Shown piece by piece: positions 54,115-63,207 of a stretch of DNA of 64,000 nt. This DNA is from Candidatus Caldilinea saccharophila (GTDB lineage Bacteria > Chloroflexota > Anaerolineae > Caldilineales > Caldilineaceae), in the NCBI GenBank assembly GCA_016710365.1, contig JADJVW010000006.1, positions 165,055 to 229,054 on the forward strand, given 5' to 3'. Both the position numbers and the translations under genes were made by a program. The notes under the pieces were generated by a model, which saw nothing but the letters and a program-made list of their open reading frames with translations, was not told the origin of the DNA and did no database searches. Numbering within the stretch: the stretch's first letter is position 1; every line of letters starts with the position of its first letter.

Positions 54115-57100
54115 ATGCGTCGACTTTCCCTGCAATTGCTTGCCCTGTTGATGATGTCAGGCGCAGTGCGCATCGTCACCACGGCGGATACTTTTTCCAC
54201 CTACCTGCTGCGCGACGCATTGCTTGTCGCACTGCCTGCGGCCGTGCTCTTTGCCTGGCAGAGCGGAAGCTGGCGCCCTGTTGCTGCCCTGCGTCGCGTC
54301 ACGCGCTTATCTTCTGTGGGCCAGCTCTTGTGGCTGACCGGCCTGGTCTGCCTGCTAACTGGCGGCGTTGGCGCCGGCTTTTCCCCCCTCGACCCTGGGA
54401 GCGGGTTTGCAAACCTGGCAGCAAACCTGGTCTGGGGGCTTGGCTTTGTGCTGAGCGTGGCAGGCGCCTGGTGGCCGGGCGCGGCCATTGACTACACACC
54501 GCCTGCCTATCGCTGGGAAAGAGATGCGCGCGGCCAATTCGTGCGCACGCCGATTGGCGGCGTACAAGCCGAGCCGTTGTCGCCGACGTCGAAGCGGGGC
54601 GCGTGGGGCTGGGCCTTGGCCGTCGTGATGCTGGGCGTTGTGTTGCGTTTTTGGAATCTGGCTGAGCTGCCGGCAGGTTGTGTGGGCGGCGAGTGCATCG
54701 ACGGTCTGCGGCTGGTCGATGGCCAGATGCTCACCTTTTCCCAACCGGGCGCGTTCAACTTCTACGAGCGTCTGGCGCATCTGCTGCTCAACTTCACCGG
54801 CGACGGCGTCCTCAGCCTGCGCCTGGCGGGTGCGGGGCTGGGCAGCCTGACCCTGGTGATTTTTGCAGGCGTGGCCAGGCGTTTGACGCCGCCGATTTTT
54901 GTAGCGCCTGCGCTGCTCTTGCTGGCGGTCAACCCGTGGCATATCTGGGCGTCGCGCGTCTCCGACGGCTGGCTTGTTCCCGCCTTGCTGGTGACGCTGG
55001 CGCTCTGGCTGGTGCTGGAGGCGCTGGCGCACGGAGATGTGCGCTGGTGGACAATGGCCGGACTGGCGCTGGGCTTGCTCTGGGTGGAAGCGCCCTCACT
55101 GCGCGTGGCAGTGTTGTTGTGGAGCGGGGTGATCCTGGGGGGCGGTCTGTGGATCGGCGGCGCGTGGCGGTCGCGGATGGCCGCCATGGGCGGTGCGCTG
55201 GCTGCCCTGGTGGGCGTTGCCGCGCCCATGTTCCTTGCGGGCATGCTCAGTGGCGCGCAAGCTGGCGACAGTGGCGTTGGCGCACAATGGGCGCAGGCGG
55301 CTACAGTAGCCGGCGCCTTGCTGCGTCCCGACGTGACGCTCGACGGCGCGCTCGCGGGCAGCGGACTGTTATCGGCGCTGGTCGCCGCGTTGACCCTGCT
55401 CGGATTGGGCGTGCTGGTGCGCAGTGTGCGCCAGCACGCCGCGCTCGTGATCGGCGCGGGGCTGCTCCTGGCCGTCGCGGCCTCGCTCACCGCCGACTTG
55501 ACCGTGACGGCGCCGCGCAGCCTGCTCTTGCCCAGCTTGCCGCTGCTGCTGACAACCGCGCTCCTCGCGCTGGATCGCTTGCTCACCATGCTCGTGCAGG
55601 CATGGGGGCGGCTGGTGCGACCTGCGCAGTTGGCCGCGGCGACCGGCCTGCTCCTGCTGGCGATTCTGGGCATTGGTGCGGCGCGCTTTGCCGGCGCATT
55701 GAACGCTATGCAGGGAGCAGGCCAGGGATCGCTGCCGAACGAAATCGCCCGCTTTGTGGCCGACCAACTAGCGGCCGCGCCGCAAGCGATGACCGGCGCG
55801 CTGCAGACGTATGTCGTGCCTGCTGGCGTGTTGAATCATCCGAGTATGCGTCTGCTCGCCGGCGCCGCGATCGAGCAAGGACGCGTCCAACGCCTCGATT
55901 TAGCGACGACCATGCCCTACGCCGCGACGCCGCCCGGCGATGTGATCTATCTCGTCCCCGTCGAGCAAAGCCAGGTGCTCGACCAACTGCGGCAGATGTA
56001 CCCCGACGCAGCGATGGCAAACGGTGCGCCCGATAACGCCTGGACGCTGGAGGGACGCCGCGCCCTCTTCTCTGTGCTGACGGCGTCGCGGCAAACGATC
56101 CTGGATAGCCAGGCGCTGCACTTGCTCGCCTATCGCGGCAGTGAAGCACGTCCAGGCGCGGCTGATTTGGATGGGGTGGCGCCAGCGTTTCCCCTGGGTT
56201 GGCAGAGCTTCCCACCGCTGTCGCCGCCTTTCTACGCCGAGCTGACCTCGTCGCTGTCGATCCCAGAGGCCGGCATGGTGATGTTTTCGACCGACATCGC
56301 GGCAGGTTCGCTGATGATGAAGCTCGACGACCTGTTGGTGCTCGACACGCAGCTTGGACTGACGCAACAGACGTTGGCGCTGGCGCAGGGCATTTACCGG
56401 CTGACTGTCACCTATCACAGCGGCAGCCAGCCTGCCGATGTCACCATTTTCTGGCAGCCGTCCGGCGCCACCGCCCCGACGCCGTTGCCGTCCACGGCCC
56501 TGCACCTGCCTGTGCTGACCGACGCCGGGCTGTTGGGCGATTATCGGGAAGGCGGCGACGCCAACGGCATGATGCTGACGCAGCGCAAGGACCGCGTGAT
56601 CGGCTTTGACTTTGGCCTGGCGCAACCATTCAACGTGCATTGGCAGGGCAAAATTGGCGTCACGCGCGCAGGCGAGTACTTGCTCGCTACGCTTTCGGAT
56701 GGGCCAAATCAGATGTCTGTAGATGGGATGCTTGTCATCGATGGCCGGACGGGCGTCGAGAGTGACCCTGCCGCCGACAACGCCTATCACGAGGGGCTGA
56801 TATATCTGGCGCCAGGCTGGCACGAGATCGAGCTGCGCTACACGCCGCAAAGCGACGCGCCGGAGTTTCGATTGCTGTGGCAGCCGCCGGGCGCCAGCCC
56901 CAGCGCGCTGACCGGCGCTTTCCTGTTGCCGACGACCGGCGAGGTGAGCCTGGCCGACAAAACACCGCCGCCTGCGCCGCCGCTGCTCGATCCCGCGCTG
57001 GGCGACGATGCGTTTGCCCTGACGCGCGCCGCCAGCATTTGGCAGCCAGACGTGCGCATCCCGCCCACAAACCTGGAGCCGCTGCCGCTGGAAACCTTGT

Positions 57101-57900
57101 GGACGGCAGGCGCGGGCTGTGGCGCGGGCGAGAATCAGCTAAACGCACCGCATGGAGTGGCATTCGACCCGGCGAGTGGGCAGCTCTATGTGGCCGACGC
57201 CGGCAACCGGCGCGTGCAGATGCTCGACCTGGATGGCGGTTTCCGCGGCCAGATTGCCGCGCCTGTCTTCGAGGAGCCGGTAGATGTCGCCTTTGCTCCC
57301 GACGGCGCGCTGCTGGTGCTGGACGCGGTGGCCGGCCCGCTGTATCGTATCGGGGCGGATGGCGCGCCGGTTGCGCTCCCCATCCAAACGACTTTTTACC
57401 GGCCGCGCGGCTTCGACGTGGGTGATGAAGGCGTGGTGGCGGTGGCGGACACCGGCGGCGGGCGCGTGGTCACGCTCACTGCGGAGGGCGTCGTTCAGTC
57501 ACAATTCGGCGGCATCGACACGCTGTTGGCGCGCGGCCAGCCGGTCGATACGCTGCTCGGTGCGTCGGGGTTGTGGGCGGTCAGCGCCGAAGATGGGCGT
57601 CTGTCGAATCTCAGCATCGACGGCGGTCTGACCGCGGTGCAGCCGACCAATACCATCGATGGCCCGCAGCTTGCCGCCTTGCCAACCGGCGGTCTGGTCG
57701 TGAGCGACCCGCTGCGGCGCACCTTTACGACCTTTGCCCCCAGCGGCAAACCATTGCAGCAGTTTGTCTATACTGAACAATTAGACACGCCGACCGGCAT
57801 CGCCACGCTGGCGCTCGGCGACCAACTCTTCATCGCGGCCAGCGACACGCGTGCGTGCACGGTGTCGCTCTGGCGTATGGCGGTCAGCCAGCTTCGGTGA
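54115..57900 (+). CDS. GT-C-type multi-pass membrane protein with PA14 and NHL-repeat domains
   Basis: 1261 residues. Residues about 1-540 hold many hydrophobic helices in a GT-C glycosyltransferase-like layout (LRFWNLAELPAGCVGGECIDGLRLVDGQ, LLLLAVNPWHIWASR). The position of the usual acidic DE motif reads GGEC, so catalysis is uncertain. Residues about 690-935 contain a PA14-like beta region (FYAELTSSLSIPEAG, MMKLDDLLVLDTQLG; then LLGDYREGG, FNVHWQGKIGVTRAGEYLLATLSDG). Residues about 1000-1260 are NHL-type propeller repeats (LNAPHGVAFDPASGQLYVADAGNRRVQML, EEPVDVAFAPDGALLVLD, VAVADTGGGRVVTL). This suggests a surface protein that transfers or binds glycans. The combination is described for some Chloroflexota membrane proteins, but function is not known. 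Confidence 0.8.
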   Translation: MRRLSLQLLALLMMSGAVRIVTTADTFSTYLLRDALLVALPAAVLFAWQSGSWRPVAALRRVTRLSSVGQLLWLTGLVCLLTGGVGAGFSPLDPGSGFANLAANLVWGLGFVLSVAGAWWPGAAIDYTPPAYRWERDARGQFVRTPIGGVQAEPLSPTSKRGAWGWALAVVMLGVVLRFWNLAELPAGCVGGECIDGLRLVDGQMLTFSQPGAFNFYERLAHLLLNFTGDGVLSLRLAGAGLGSLTLVIFAGVARRLTPPIFVAPALLLLAVNPWHIWASRVSDGWLVPALLVTLALWLVLEALAHGDVRWWTMAGLALGLLWVEAPSLRVAVLLWSGVILGGGLWIGGAWRSRMAAMGGALAALVGVAAPMFLAGMLSGAQAGDSGVGAQWAQAATVAGALLRPDVTLDGALAGSGLLSALVAALTLLGLGVLVRSVRQHAALVIGAGLLLAVAASLTADLTVTAPRSLLLPSLPLLLTTALLALDRLLTMLVQAWGRLVRPAQLAAATGLLLLAILGIGAARFAGALNAMQGAGQGSLPNEIARFVADQLAAAPQAMTGALQTYVVPAGVLNHPSMRLLAGAAIEQGRVQRLDLATTMPYAATPPGDVIYLVPVEQSQVLDQLRQMYPDAAMANGAPDNAWTLEGRRALFSVLTASRQTILDSQALHLLAYRGSEARPGAADLDGVAPAFPLGWQSFPPLSPPFYAELTSSLSIPEAGMVMFSTDIAAGSLMMKLDDLLVLDTQLGLTQQTLALAQGIYRLTVTYHSGSQPADVTIFWQPSGATAPTPLPSTALHLPVLTDAGLLGDYREGGDANGMMLTQRKDRVIGFDFGLAQPFNVHWQGKIGVTRAGEYLLATLSDGPNQMSVDGMLVIDGRTGVESDPAADNAYHEGLIYLAPGWHEIELRYTPQSDAPEFRLLWQPPGASPSALTGAFLLPTTGEVSLADKTPPPAPPLLDPALGDDAFALTRAASIWQPDVRIPPTNLEPLPLETLWTAGAGCGAGENQLNAPHGVAFDPASGQLYVADAGNRRVQMLDLDGGFRGQIAAPVFEEPVDVAFAPDGALLVLDAVAGPLYRIGADGAPVALPIQTTFYRPRGFDVGDEGVVAVADTGGGRVVTLTAEGVVQSQFGGIDTLLARGQPVDTLLGASGLWAVSAEDGRLSNLSIDGGLTAVQPTNTIDGPQLAALPTGGLVVSDPLRRTFTTFAPSGKPLQQFVYTEQLDTPTGIATLALGDQLFIAASDTRACTVSLWRMAVSQLR

Positions 57901-58125
57901 ACGGGGGCGAGTTGCGAGGGGCGAGGGGCGACACAGAACGAATACTTGAGGAGCAGAATTTTGACGCAGGGACGCAGAGACGTAGAGACACGCAGAGAAA
58001 AAAAAGAAAGCCTAGAAGACGCGGCGCAATCTGGCTCATGGTTCGTGCAGGGTTGGCGGCGGCTGGTGCGAGGGTGGCGTCGCAAGGCTGACCCCCAACT
58101 TGTCTATTCGCAGTCCGCCGAAGAG

Positions 58126-60120
58126 ATGCGCATCTGGCAGGCGCGGGCGCGTCTCTTCATGATCGTGCTGACCGTGGTGACGCTGACGGCCTGCATGACG
58201 CCGGGCGCGCAGCCTGCATCACCTATGGCTATCGTTGCGCCTGCCGTGGCTGCGCCCGCTTTGCTTGCCGAGCCAACGCTCATTCCGGCTGAGGTTTTGG
58301 CGACACTGGACACTGCCGCCCAGTTGGAGTTGGTCGAGCTGCCGCGGCGCGACCCGGTGCAACTGACCGAACGCCTGAACCCTGCGATCGGCGCCGTGCC
58401 GCTCCTGGCTGAGCCAAAGCACTATGCCGTGGGCGACCGCGCGTCCTTCTGGGTGCACAATTCAGACGCCAAGCGTAACATTGAAATCGAGGCCGAGCTG
58501 ATCTACCAGACGGAGGTCGCCAACGTATGGGTGGAGGCAGCGCATTCCTTTGATGCAGAGCGCATCAAGCGGTCGATCGACCGCTTCAGCCGCGTAGCTT
58601 ACCCGGCGCTGGTGCGCACCTTTGGCAGCGAAGCGAACCGGGCATCGACGGCGATCCGCGCTTGCATGTGTTGCACACGGCGCAAATGGGCGCGGGTGTG
58701 GCCGGCTACTTTTACAGCGCCGACAAGTACACGACTGCCGTCAACCCTTTTTCCAACGAAAAAGAGATCTTCTTTATCAACCTCAATTGGCTCAACCGTC
58801 TGGGTGATTACACAGTTTACGAAACGGTGCTGGCGCACGAATTTCAACACATGATCCATTGGAGCCAGGATCGCGGGGAGGATCTGTGGCTCAATGAGGG
58901 ACTCAGCGAATATGCACAAGAGGTGGCGCAGTACGACCCGGATCTGGGGTTTGCGGTTGCCTTCCTCGCCGAGCCGGATCTGTCGCTGACGACCTGGAGC
59001 GCCGACCCCAATGCAAACGCCCCCCATTACGGCGCCTCGTATCTCTTTGTCGCGTATCTGGCGCAGCGTTTTGGCGATGAATTCCTGAGCCAGTTGGTGG
59101 CGGAGCAGAGCAACGGCGCGGTGGGCGTCGCCCATGCGCTGGCAGCGGTCGGCGCTGACGTTACTTTCGATAATCTGTTTGCCGATTGGGTGGTCGCCAA
59201 TTGGGTCGATGACCCGGGCGTGCTGGATGCCGGCGGACGCTATGGCTATCGACGGATCGATTTGTCAGATGCGCGCGCAGCGGCGACGATTGTCAGTTAT
59301 CCGGTGGTCGAAACAGCCGCCGAGGTCTCCAATTATGGCACGGATTATCTTGTGCTGGACGGTGAGGGGAGCTTTGTCTTTGACTTCCAGGGGGCCGTCC
59401 AGACGCGCTTAGCCGACCTGCCGCCAGGAGGCGACGGGCGCCGCTGGTGGAGCAACCGCGGCGATGACGCCAATCCACGCCTGACGCGTCAATTCGATCT
59501 GAGCGGGTTGACGGCAGGCGCGCCGGTCACGATGACCGTGGACGCCTGGTGGAACATCGAGGAAACCTACGACTACGGCTATGTGATGGCAAGCCGCGAC
59601 GGCGAGGAATGGACGATCCTGCCTGGACAGCACACGCGCACCGACAACCCGACCGGCAACGCGTTGGGGGCCGGCTACACCGGCGTCAGCGGCGATGGCG
59701 ATACGCCGGGCTGGGTGCAGGAAGTCTACGATCTGAGCGCTTTTGCCGGCGGCCCCTTGTGGGTGCAGTTCAGCTATGTCACCGATGACGCCGTCAACAC
59801 CGAAGGCTGGTTTGTCGACAATGGCGATCCCGGCATTGGGCTATGCCGACGACTTTGCAGGCGACGCCGCGGGCTGGACGAGCGAGGGCTGGGTGTTGAC
59901 CGACAACCAATTGCCGCAGCGTTGGCTGCTGCAATGGATGACCTTCGACCGCGGCCGGCTGATCGACGTGACGCGCGTGCCGGTGGGGGCTGACGGCAGC
60001 GCACAGATCGACGGTGGCGAGCTTGGCGGTCAGCGCAATGCCGTGCTCGCCATCAGCGCGCTGACGCCGGTCACGACGGAGCCGGCGGCGTACAAGTATT
60101 GGATTGAGGACAAGAACTAA
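58126..60120 (+). CDS. Secreted HExxH zinc metallopeptidase, M6/immune-inhibitor-A-like (two frameshifts)
   Basis: N-terminus MRIWQARARLFMIVLTVVTLTACM is a lipoprotein signal. The propeptide-like part reads to FGSE (about 58632). Frame then shifts and continues LHVLHTAQMGAGVAGYFYSADKYTTAVNPFS. The zinc site is VLAHEFQHMIHW (HEFQH, about 58837-58860) with WLNEGLSEYAQEVA, the M6-like Glu helix. A beta-rich region (VDAWWNIEETYDYGYVMASRDGEEWTIL) follows. A second shift near 59845 leads to LGYADDFAGDAAGWTSEGW and the C-terminal jelly-roll ending YKYWIEDKN. It would be exported and anchored outside. The region just upstream (57901-58125) is mostly repeats: a C-rich block and CGCAGAG tracts. Confidence 0.83.
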
Positions 60121-60160
60121 AGTAACGATTTTTCCAAACCGTTACTTAGCAAAATGACAC

Positions 60161-60301
60161 GTAACGATTCAGCCCAATTCTATAGACCACGGATTAGACA
60201 GAGTAGACGGAAAAATCCGGATATATTTCGGATGGCAATCCGTGAGCATCCGCCTAATCCGCCCCATCCGTGGTCTATGCTGGTGATGGCTGAATCGTTA
60301 C
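60161..60301. repeat. 141-bp nested inverted-repeat element
   Basis: Outer arms GTAACGATTCAGCC (60161-60174) and GGCTGAATCGTTAC (60288-60301) are perfect complements. Inner arms ATAGACCACGGAT (60182-60194) and ATCCGTGGTCTAT (60266-60278) are too. A smaller TCCGGAT/ATTTCGGAT centre lies between. It occupies the gap between the peptidase and amylase genes, whose 3' ends converge here. A partial copy is at 16521-16632. Confidence 0.9.
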
Positions 60302-60318
60302 AATTACACCCGCGCGAC

Positions 60319-61782
60319 TTACGTTGATTCGCTCAGCAAGATGACGGCCTCACGCGCGGGAATGGTTACGTGCAACAGTTTCCCATTGACGGCGGAATAA
60401 CTGCCTTTGTTCCAGATCGCCGAAAAGTGGGGCGAAGCGACTCCCTCCGGCAGCGTTACATCCACGCGCTGATGATCCCGGGTGCTGTTGAAGAGCACGA
60501 TGGCGTGTTGCGCGCCCAGCGTGCGCATAAAGCCGAAAACGCCCGCCTCGGCGTAAATGGTTTTATACGCGCCGGTGCGCAGGACCGCATGTTGGCGACG
60601 CAGAGAGATGGCCTGCTGGAAGAATTGTAGAAGCTCCTGATTCCACACGGTCATGTCGCGCCACGGGAACGCGCCGCGCGAAAAGGGGTCGGTGGCGCCG
60701 GTCATGCCGATCTCATCGCCGTAATAGATGCACGGCGCGCCCGGCATCGTCATCTGAAAGAGCGTGACGAGGCGCAACGCGCTTTCATCGCCATCCACCG
60801 TCCACAGCGTGCGCGCTGTGTCGTGGCTGTCAAGCAGGTTCATCTGCACCTGGGCGACTTCCCACGCGTAGATGCTGTACATGTGATGAATGCCGACTTC
60901 CAGGTCGCGCGCATCCAAGGTGACCAGCGTATAGCCCCCCGGTTTGTAATCGGTGCGCAACGTCTCGGCGCCAAAGAAGCCCAGCGCCAGCCGGCTGAAG
61001 ACATAGTTCATGACTGCGTCGAAGCGGTCGCCGCGCAGCCATTCGCGCGCCTCATGCCAGATTTCGCCGACGATATAAGCGTCAGGGTTGCCCGCCTTGA
61101 CTGTGGCGCGGAACGCCTGCCAGAATGTGGCGTCGTCGATCTCTTCGGGCACGTCGAGCCGCCATCCATCGATGCCAAAGTCGATCCAGTAGCGCGCCAC
61201 GTCGAGCAGATATTGGCGCACGCCGGGGTTGGCGACATTGAACTTGGGCAGCGCCGGAATATTCCACCATGCATCGTAATTGTGCGGATTTTCAGCGTCA
61301 TGTTCGTAGGGGCGCAGCGGCCACCCGTGGACGGTGAACCAATCAATGTAGGGCGAATTGCCGCCACATTCCAAAATGTGGTGAAAAGCCCAGAAGCCGC
61401 GACTGGCGTGGTTGAAAACGCCATCCAAAATCACATGCATGTTGCGTGCGTGCGCTGCGTCGAGCAGTGCGCGCAACGCGGCATTGCCGCCCAGCAGCGG
61501 GTCAATCTGCATGTAGTCATAGGTGTGATAGCGGTGGTTGGCAGCAGACGCAAAGATGGGGTTCAGGTAGAGAGCATTGACGCCCAAATCCTGCAGATAA
61601 TCCAAGCGCTCCACGATGCCAAGCAGATCGCCCCCCTGGAAGCCTTGCTCCTCCGGCGGAGACCCCCAGGGTTTGAAGTTAAGCCCAGGGCTGTGCAACG
61701 CACTTTGACTGCGTGCAAAGCGATCTGGATAAATTTGATAGAAAACAGCGTCTTTTACCCAATCTGGCGTCTGAAACGACAT
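60319..61782 (-). CDS. GH13 alpha-amylase-family glycoside hydrolase (neopullulanase/cyclomaltodextrinase-like)
   Basis: 487 residues from ATG 61782. GH13 motifs: DWVKDAVFYQIYPDRFARS, GVNALYLNPIFASAANHRYHTYDYMQIDP, MHVILDGVFNHAS (region I), GWRLDVPEEI (nucleophile Asp, region II), YIVGEIWHEAREWL (acid/base Glu, region III) and NLLDSHDTAR (Asp, region IV). All three catalytic acidic residues are present. 'GGDLLGIVERLDYLQDLGVNA' and the lack of a signal peptide fit cytoplasmic neopullulanase/maltogenic-amylase types that degrade imported maltooligosaccharides or cyclodextrins. It stands alone, with no maltose transporter nearby. Confidence 0.92.
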   Translation of the reverse strand: MSFQTPDWVKDAVFYQIYPDRFARSQSALHSPGLNFKPWGSPPEEQGFQGGDLLGIVERLDYLQDLGVNALYLNPIFASAANHRYHTYDYMQIDPLLGGNAALRALLDAAHARNMHVILDGVFNHASRGFWAFHHILECGGNSPYIDWFTVHGWPLRPYEHDAENPHNYDAWWNIPALPKFNVANPGVRQYLLDVARYWIDFGIDGWRLDVPEEIDDATFWQAFRATVKAGNPDAYIVGEIWHEAREWLRGDRFDAVMNYVFSRLALGFFGAETLRTDYKPGGYTLVTLDARDLEVGIHHMYSIYAWEVAQVQMNLLDSHDTARTLWTVDGDESALRLVTLFQMTMPGAPCIYYGDEIGMTGATDPFSRGAFPWRDMTVWNQELLQFFQQAISLRRQHAVLRTGAYKTIYAEAGVFGFMRTLGAQHAIVLFNSTRDHQRVDVTLPEGVASPHFSAIWNKGSYSAVNGKLLHVTIPAREAVILLSEST

Positions 61783-61844
61783 ATGGTGCGATTCCCTTTC
61801 AAGTGGTCGGCGTCCATCCCCTTCTGGGGCGCCAATGAACGATA

Positions 61845-61902
61845 AAAATCGCTTTTCTCTGCGCGCCTCTGCATCTCTGCGACTCTGCGTCAAAGCGATT
61901 TT
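61845..61902. repeat. CTCTGCG tract flanked by 11-bp inverted repeats
   Basis: AAAATCGCTTT (61845-61855) and AAAGCGATTTT (61892-61902) are exact complements bracketing CTCTGCGCGCCTCTGC... repeats. Similar CGCAGAG tracts occur at about 9178-9203 and 57961-58003. Just after, AAGTCGAAGCTTTC occurs twice (61904-61931). It lies upstream of the amylase gene and 130 bp before the M29 promoter. Confidence 0.8.
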
Positions 61903-62030
61903 CAAGTCGAAGCTTTCAAGTCGAAGCTTTGTCATGAACCAGTGCAAATTTTGTCATGGGGGATGCAACATGTCAATTGTCATCTGGTAAAAGTTTTCAA
62001 AGGTGATTTCCAGACGCATTCAGCGTCAGG

Positions 62031-62036
62031 TATAAT
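62031..62036 (+). promoter_or_regulatory. Candidate -10 (TATAAT) for the M29 aminopeptidase
   Basis: Perfect TATAAT 38 bp before the chosen TTG start. No clear -35 is found at 16-18 bases; the site is placed well but its strength is uncertain. Confidence 0.45.
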
Positions 62037-62073
62037 CCGGCTATGCAAAGCAACGCGATCCAGGAGGAATCCC

Positions 62074-63180
62074 TTGTTTGACGCACGCGTCGATGGTCTT
62101 GCCCGTTTATTGGTGAATTACTGCGTCGCCACGCGCCCCGGCGACTGGGTGTTGATCCGCGGCGACCTGGCCGCACAGCCGCTGGTCGAGCGCGTCTATG
62201 CCCACGTGTTGCAGGCAGGTGGGCAGCCCACGGTGCTCTATGGGGACGACCGGTTGGAAGAGGCGTTCTACCGCACTGCCAGCCCAGAACAATTGCGCTG
62301 GCTCTCGCCGGCGGACGAGCTGCTGGCCGCACGCGTCGATGCCCGCATCGTAATCCGCGCCCCGTCCAACACACGGGCGCTCACCGGCGTTGACCCCGGC
62401 GCACAACGCCTTCATCAACTGGCGCAGAAGCCTGTGCTTGACCGCTACCGGAAACGGGCGGCCACGGGCGCGCATCGCTGGGTGGTGACGAACTATCCAT
62501 GTCCCGCCCTGGCGCAAGAGGCCGACCTGAGCCTGGCCGCGTTCGAGGAATTTGTCTACGCCGCCACCTATGCCGACCAGCCCGACCCAATGGCCGCATG
62601 GCAGGCTGTGCACGACCGGCAGCAGCGTCTGGTGGAGTGGCTGGCGGGCAAGTCGGACGTAGCGGTGCGCGGCCCCCATGTCGATCTGCGCCTATCAATT
62701 GCCGGGCGCACCTTCATCAACAGCGACGGCAAGCGCAACATGCCCAGCGGCGAAATCTTCACCGGCCCGGTCGAGGATTCGGTGGAAGGATGGATACGCT
62801 TCAGCTACCCGGCGTTGCGCGGTGGGCGCGAGGTGGATGGGGTGGAACTGGTCTTCGCCCAGGGGCGCGTCGTGGAAGCGAAGGCGAGCAAGAACGAAGC
62901 CTATCTGCTGAGCCAGCTCGACAGCGACGCGGGCGCACGCTATCTGGGTGAATTCGCCGTCGGCACGAATTACCAGATTCAGCGCTTTACCAAAAACATT
63001 CTTTACGACGAAAAGATCGGCGGCACGCTGCATGTCGCGCTGGGGGCGGGCTACCCAGAAACCGGCAGCCGCAACGAGTCGAGCATCCACTGGGATTTCA
63101 TCTGCGACATGCGCACTGACAGCGAAATCCGGGTGGATGGCGAACTTTTTTACAAAGACGGCCAGTTCGTTATTGCGTAA
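62074..63180 (+). CDS. M29-family (AmpS/thermophilic) aminopeptidase
   Basis: 368 residues. I chose TTG 62074, since AGGAGG ends six bases before it and the protein then begins MFDARVDGLARLLVNYCVATRPGDWVLI; the frame is open further up but without family text. M29 motifs: KRNMPSGEIFTGPVEDSVEGWIRFSYPA (metal-binding Glu), NEAYLLSQLDSDAGARYLGEFAVGTN (Glu), NESSIHWDFICDMR (His, Asp). These are dinuclear metal exopeptidases that release N-terminal residues in the cytoplasm. The CBS gene follows 27 bp later in the same direction. Confidence 0.9.
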   Translation: MFDARVDGLARLLVNYCVATRPGDWVLIRGDLAAQPLVERVYAHVLQAGGQPTVLYGDDRLEEAFYRTASPEQLRWLSPADELLAARVDARIVIRAPSNTRALTGVDPGAQRLHQLAQKPVLDRYRKRAATGAHRWVVTNYPCPALAQEADLSLAAFEEFVYAATYADQPDPMAAWQAVHDRQQRLVEWLAGKSDVAVRGPHVDLRLSIAGRTFINSDGKRNMPSGEIFTGPVEDSVEGWIRFSYPALRGGREVDGVELVFAQGRVVEAKASKNEAYLLSQLDSDAGARYLGEFAVGTNYQIQRFTKNILYDEKIGGTLHVALGAGYPETGSRNESSIHWDFICDMRTDSEIRVDGELFYKDGQFVIA

Positions 63181-63207
63181 AAAAACCTACAAAAGTTGGA
63201 GGCAATT

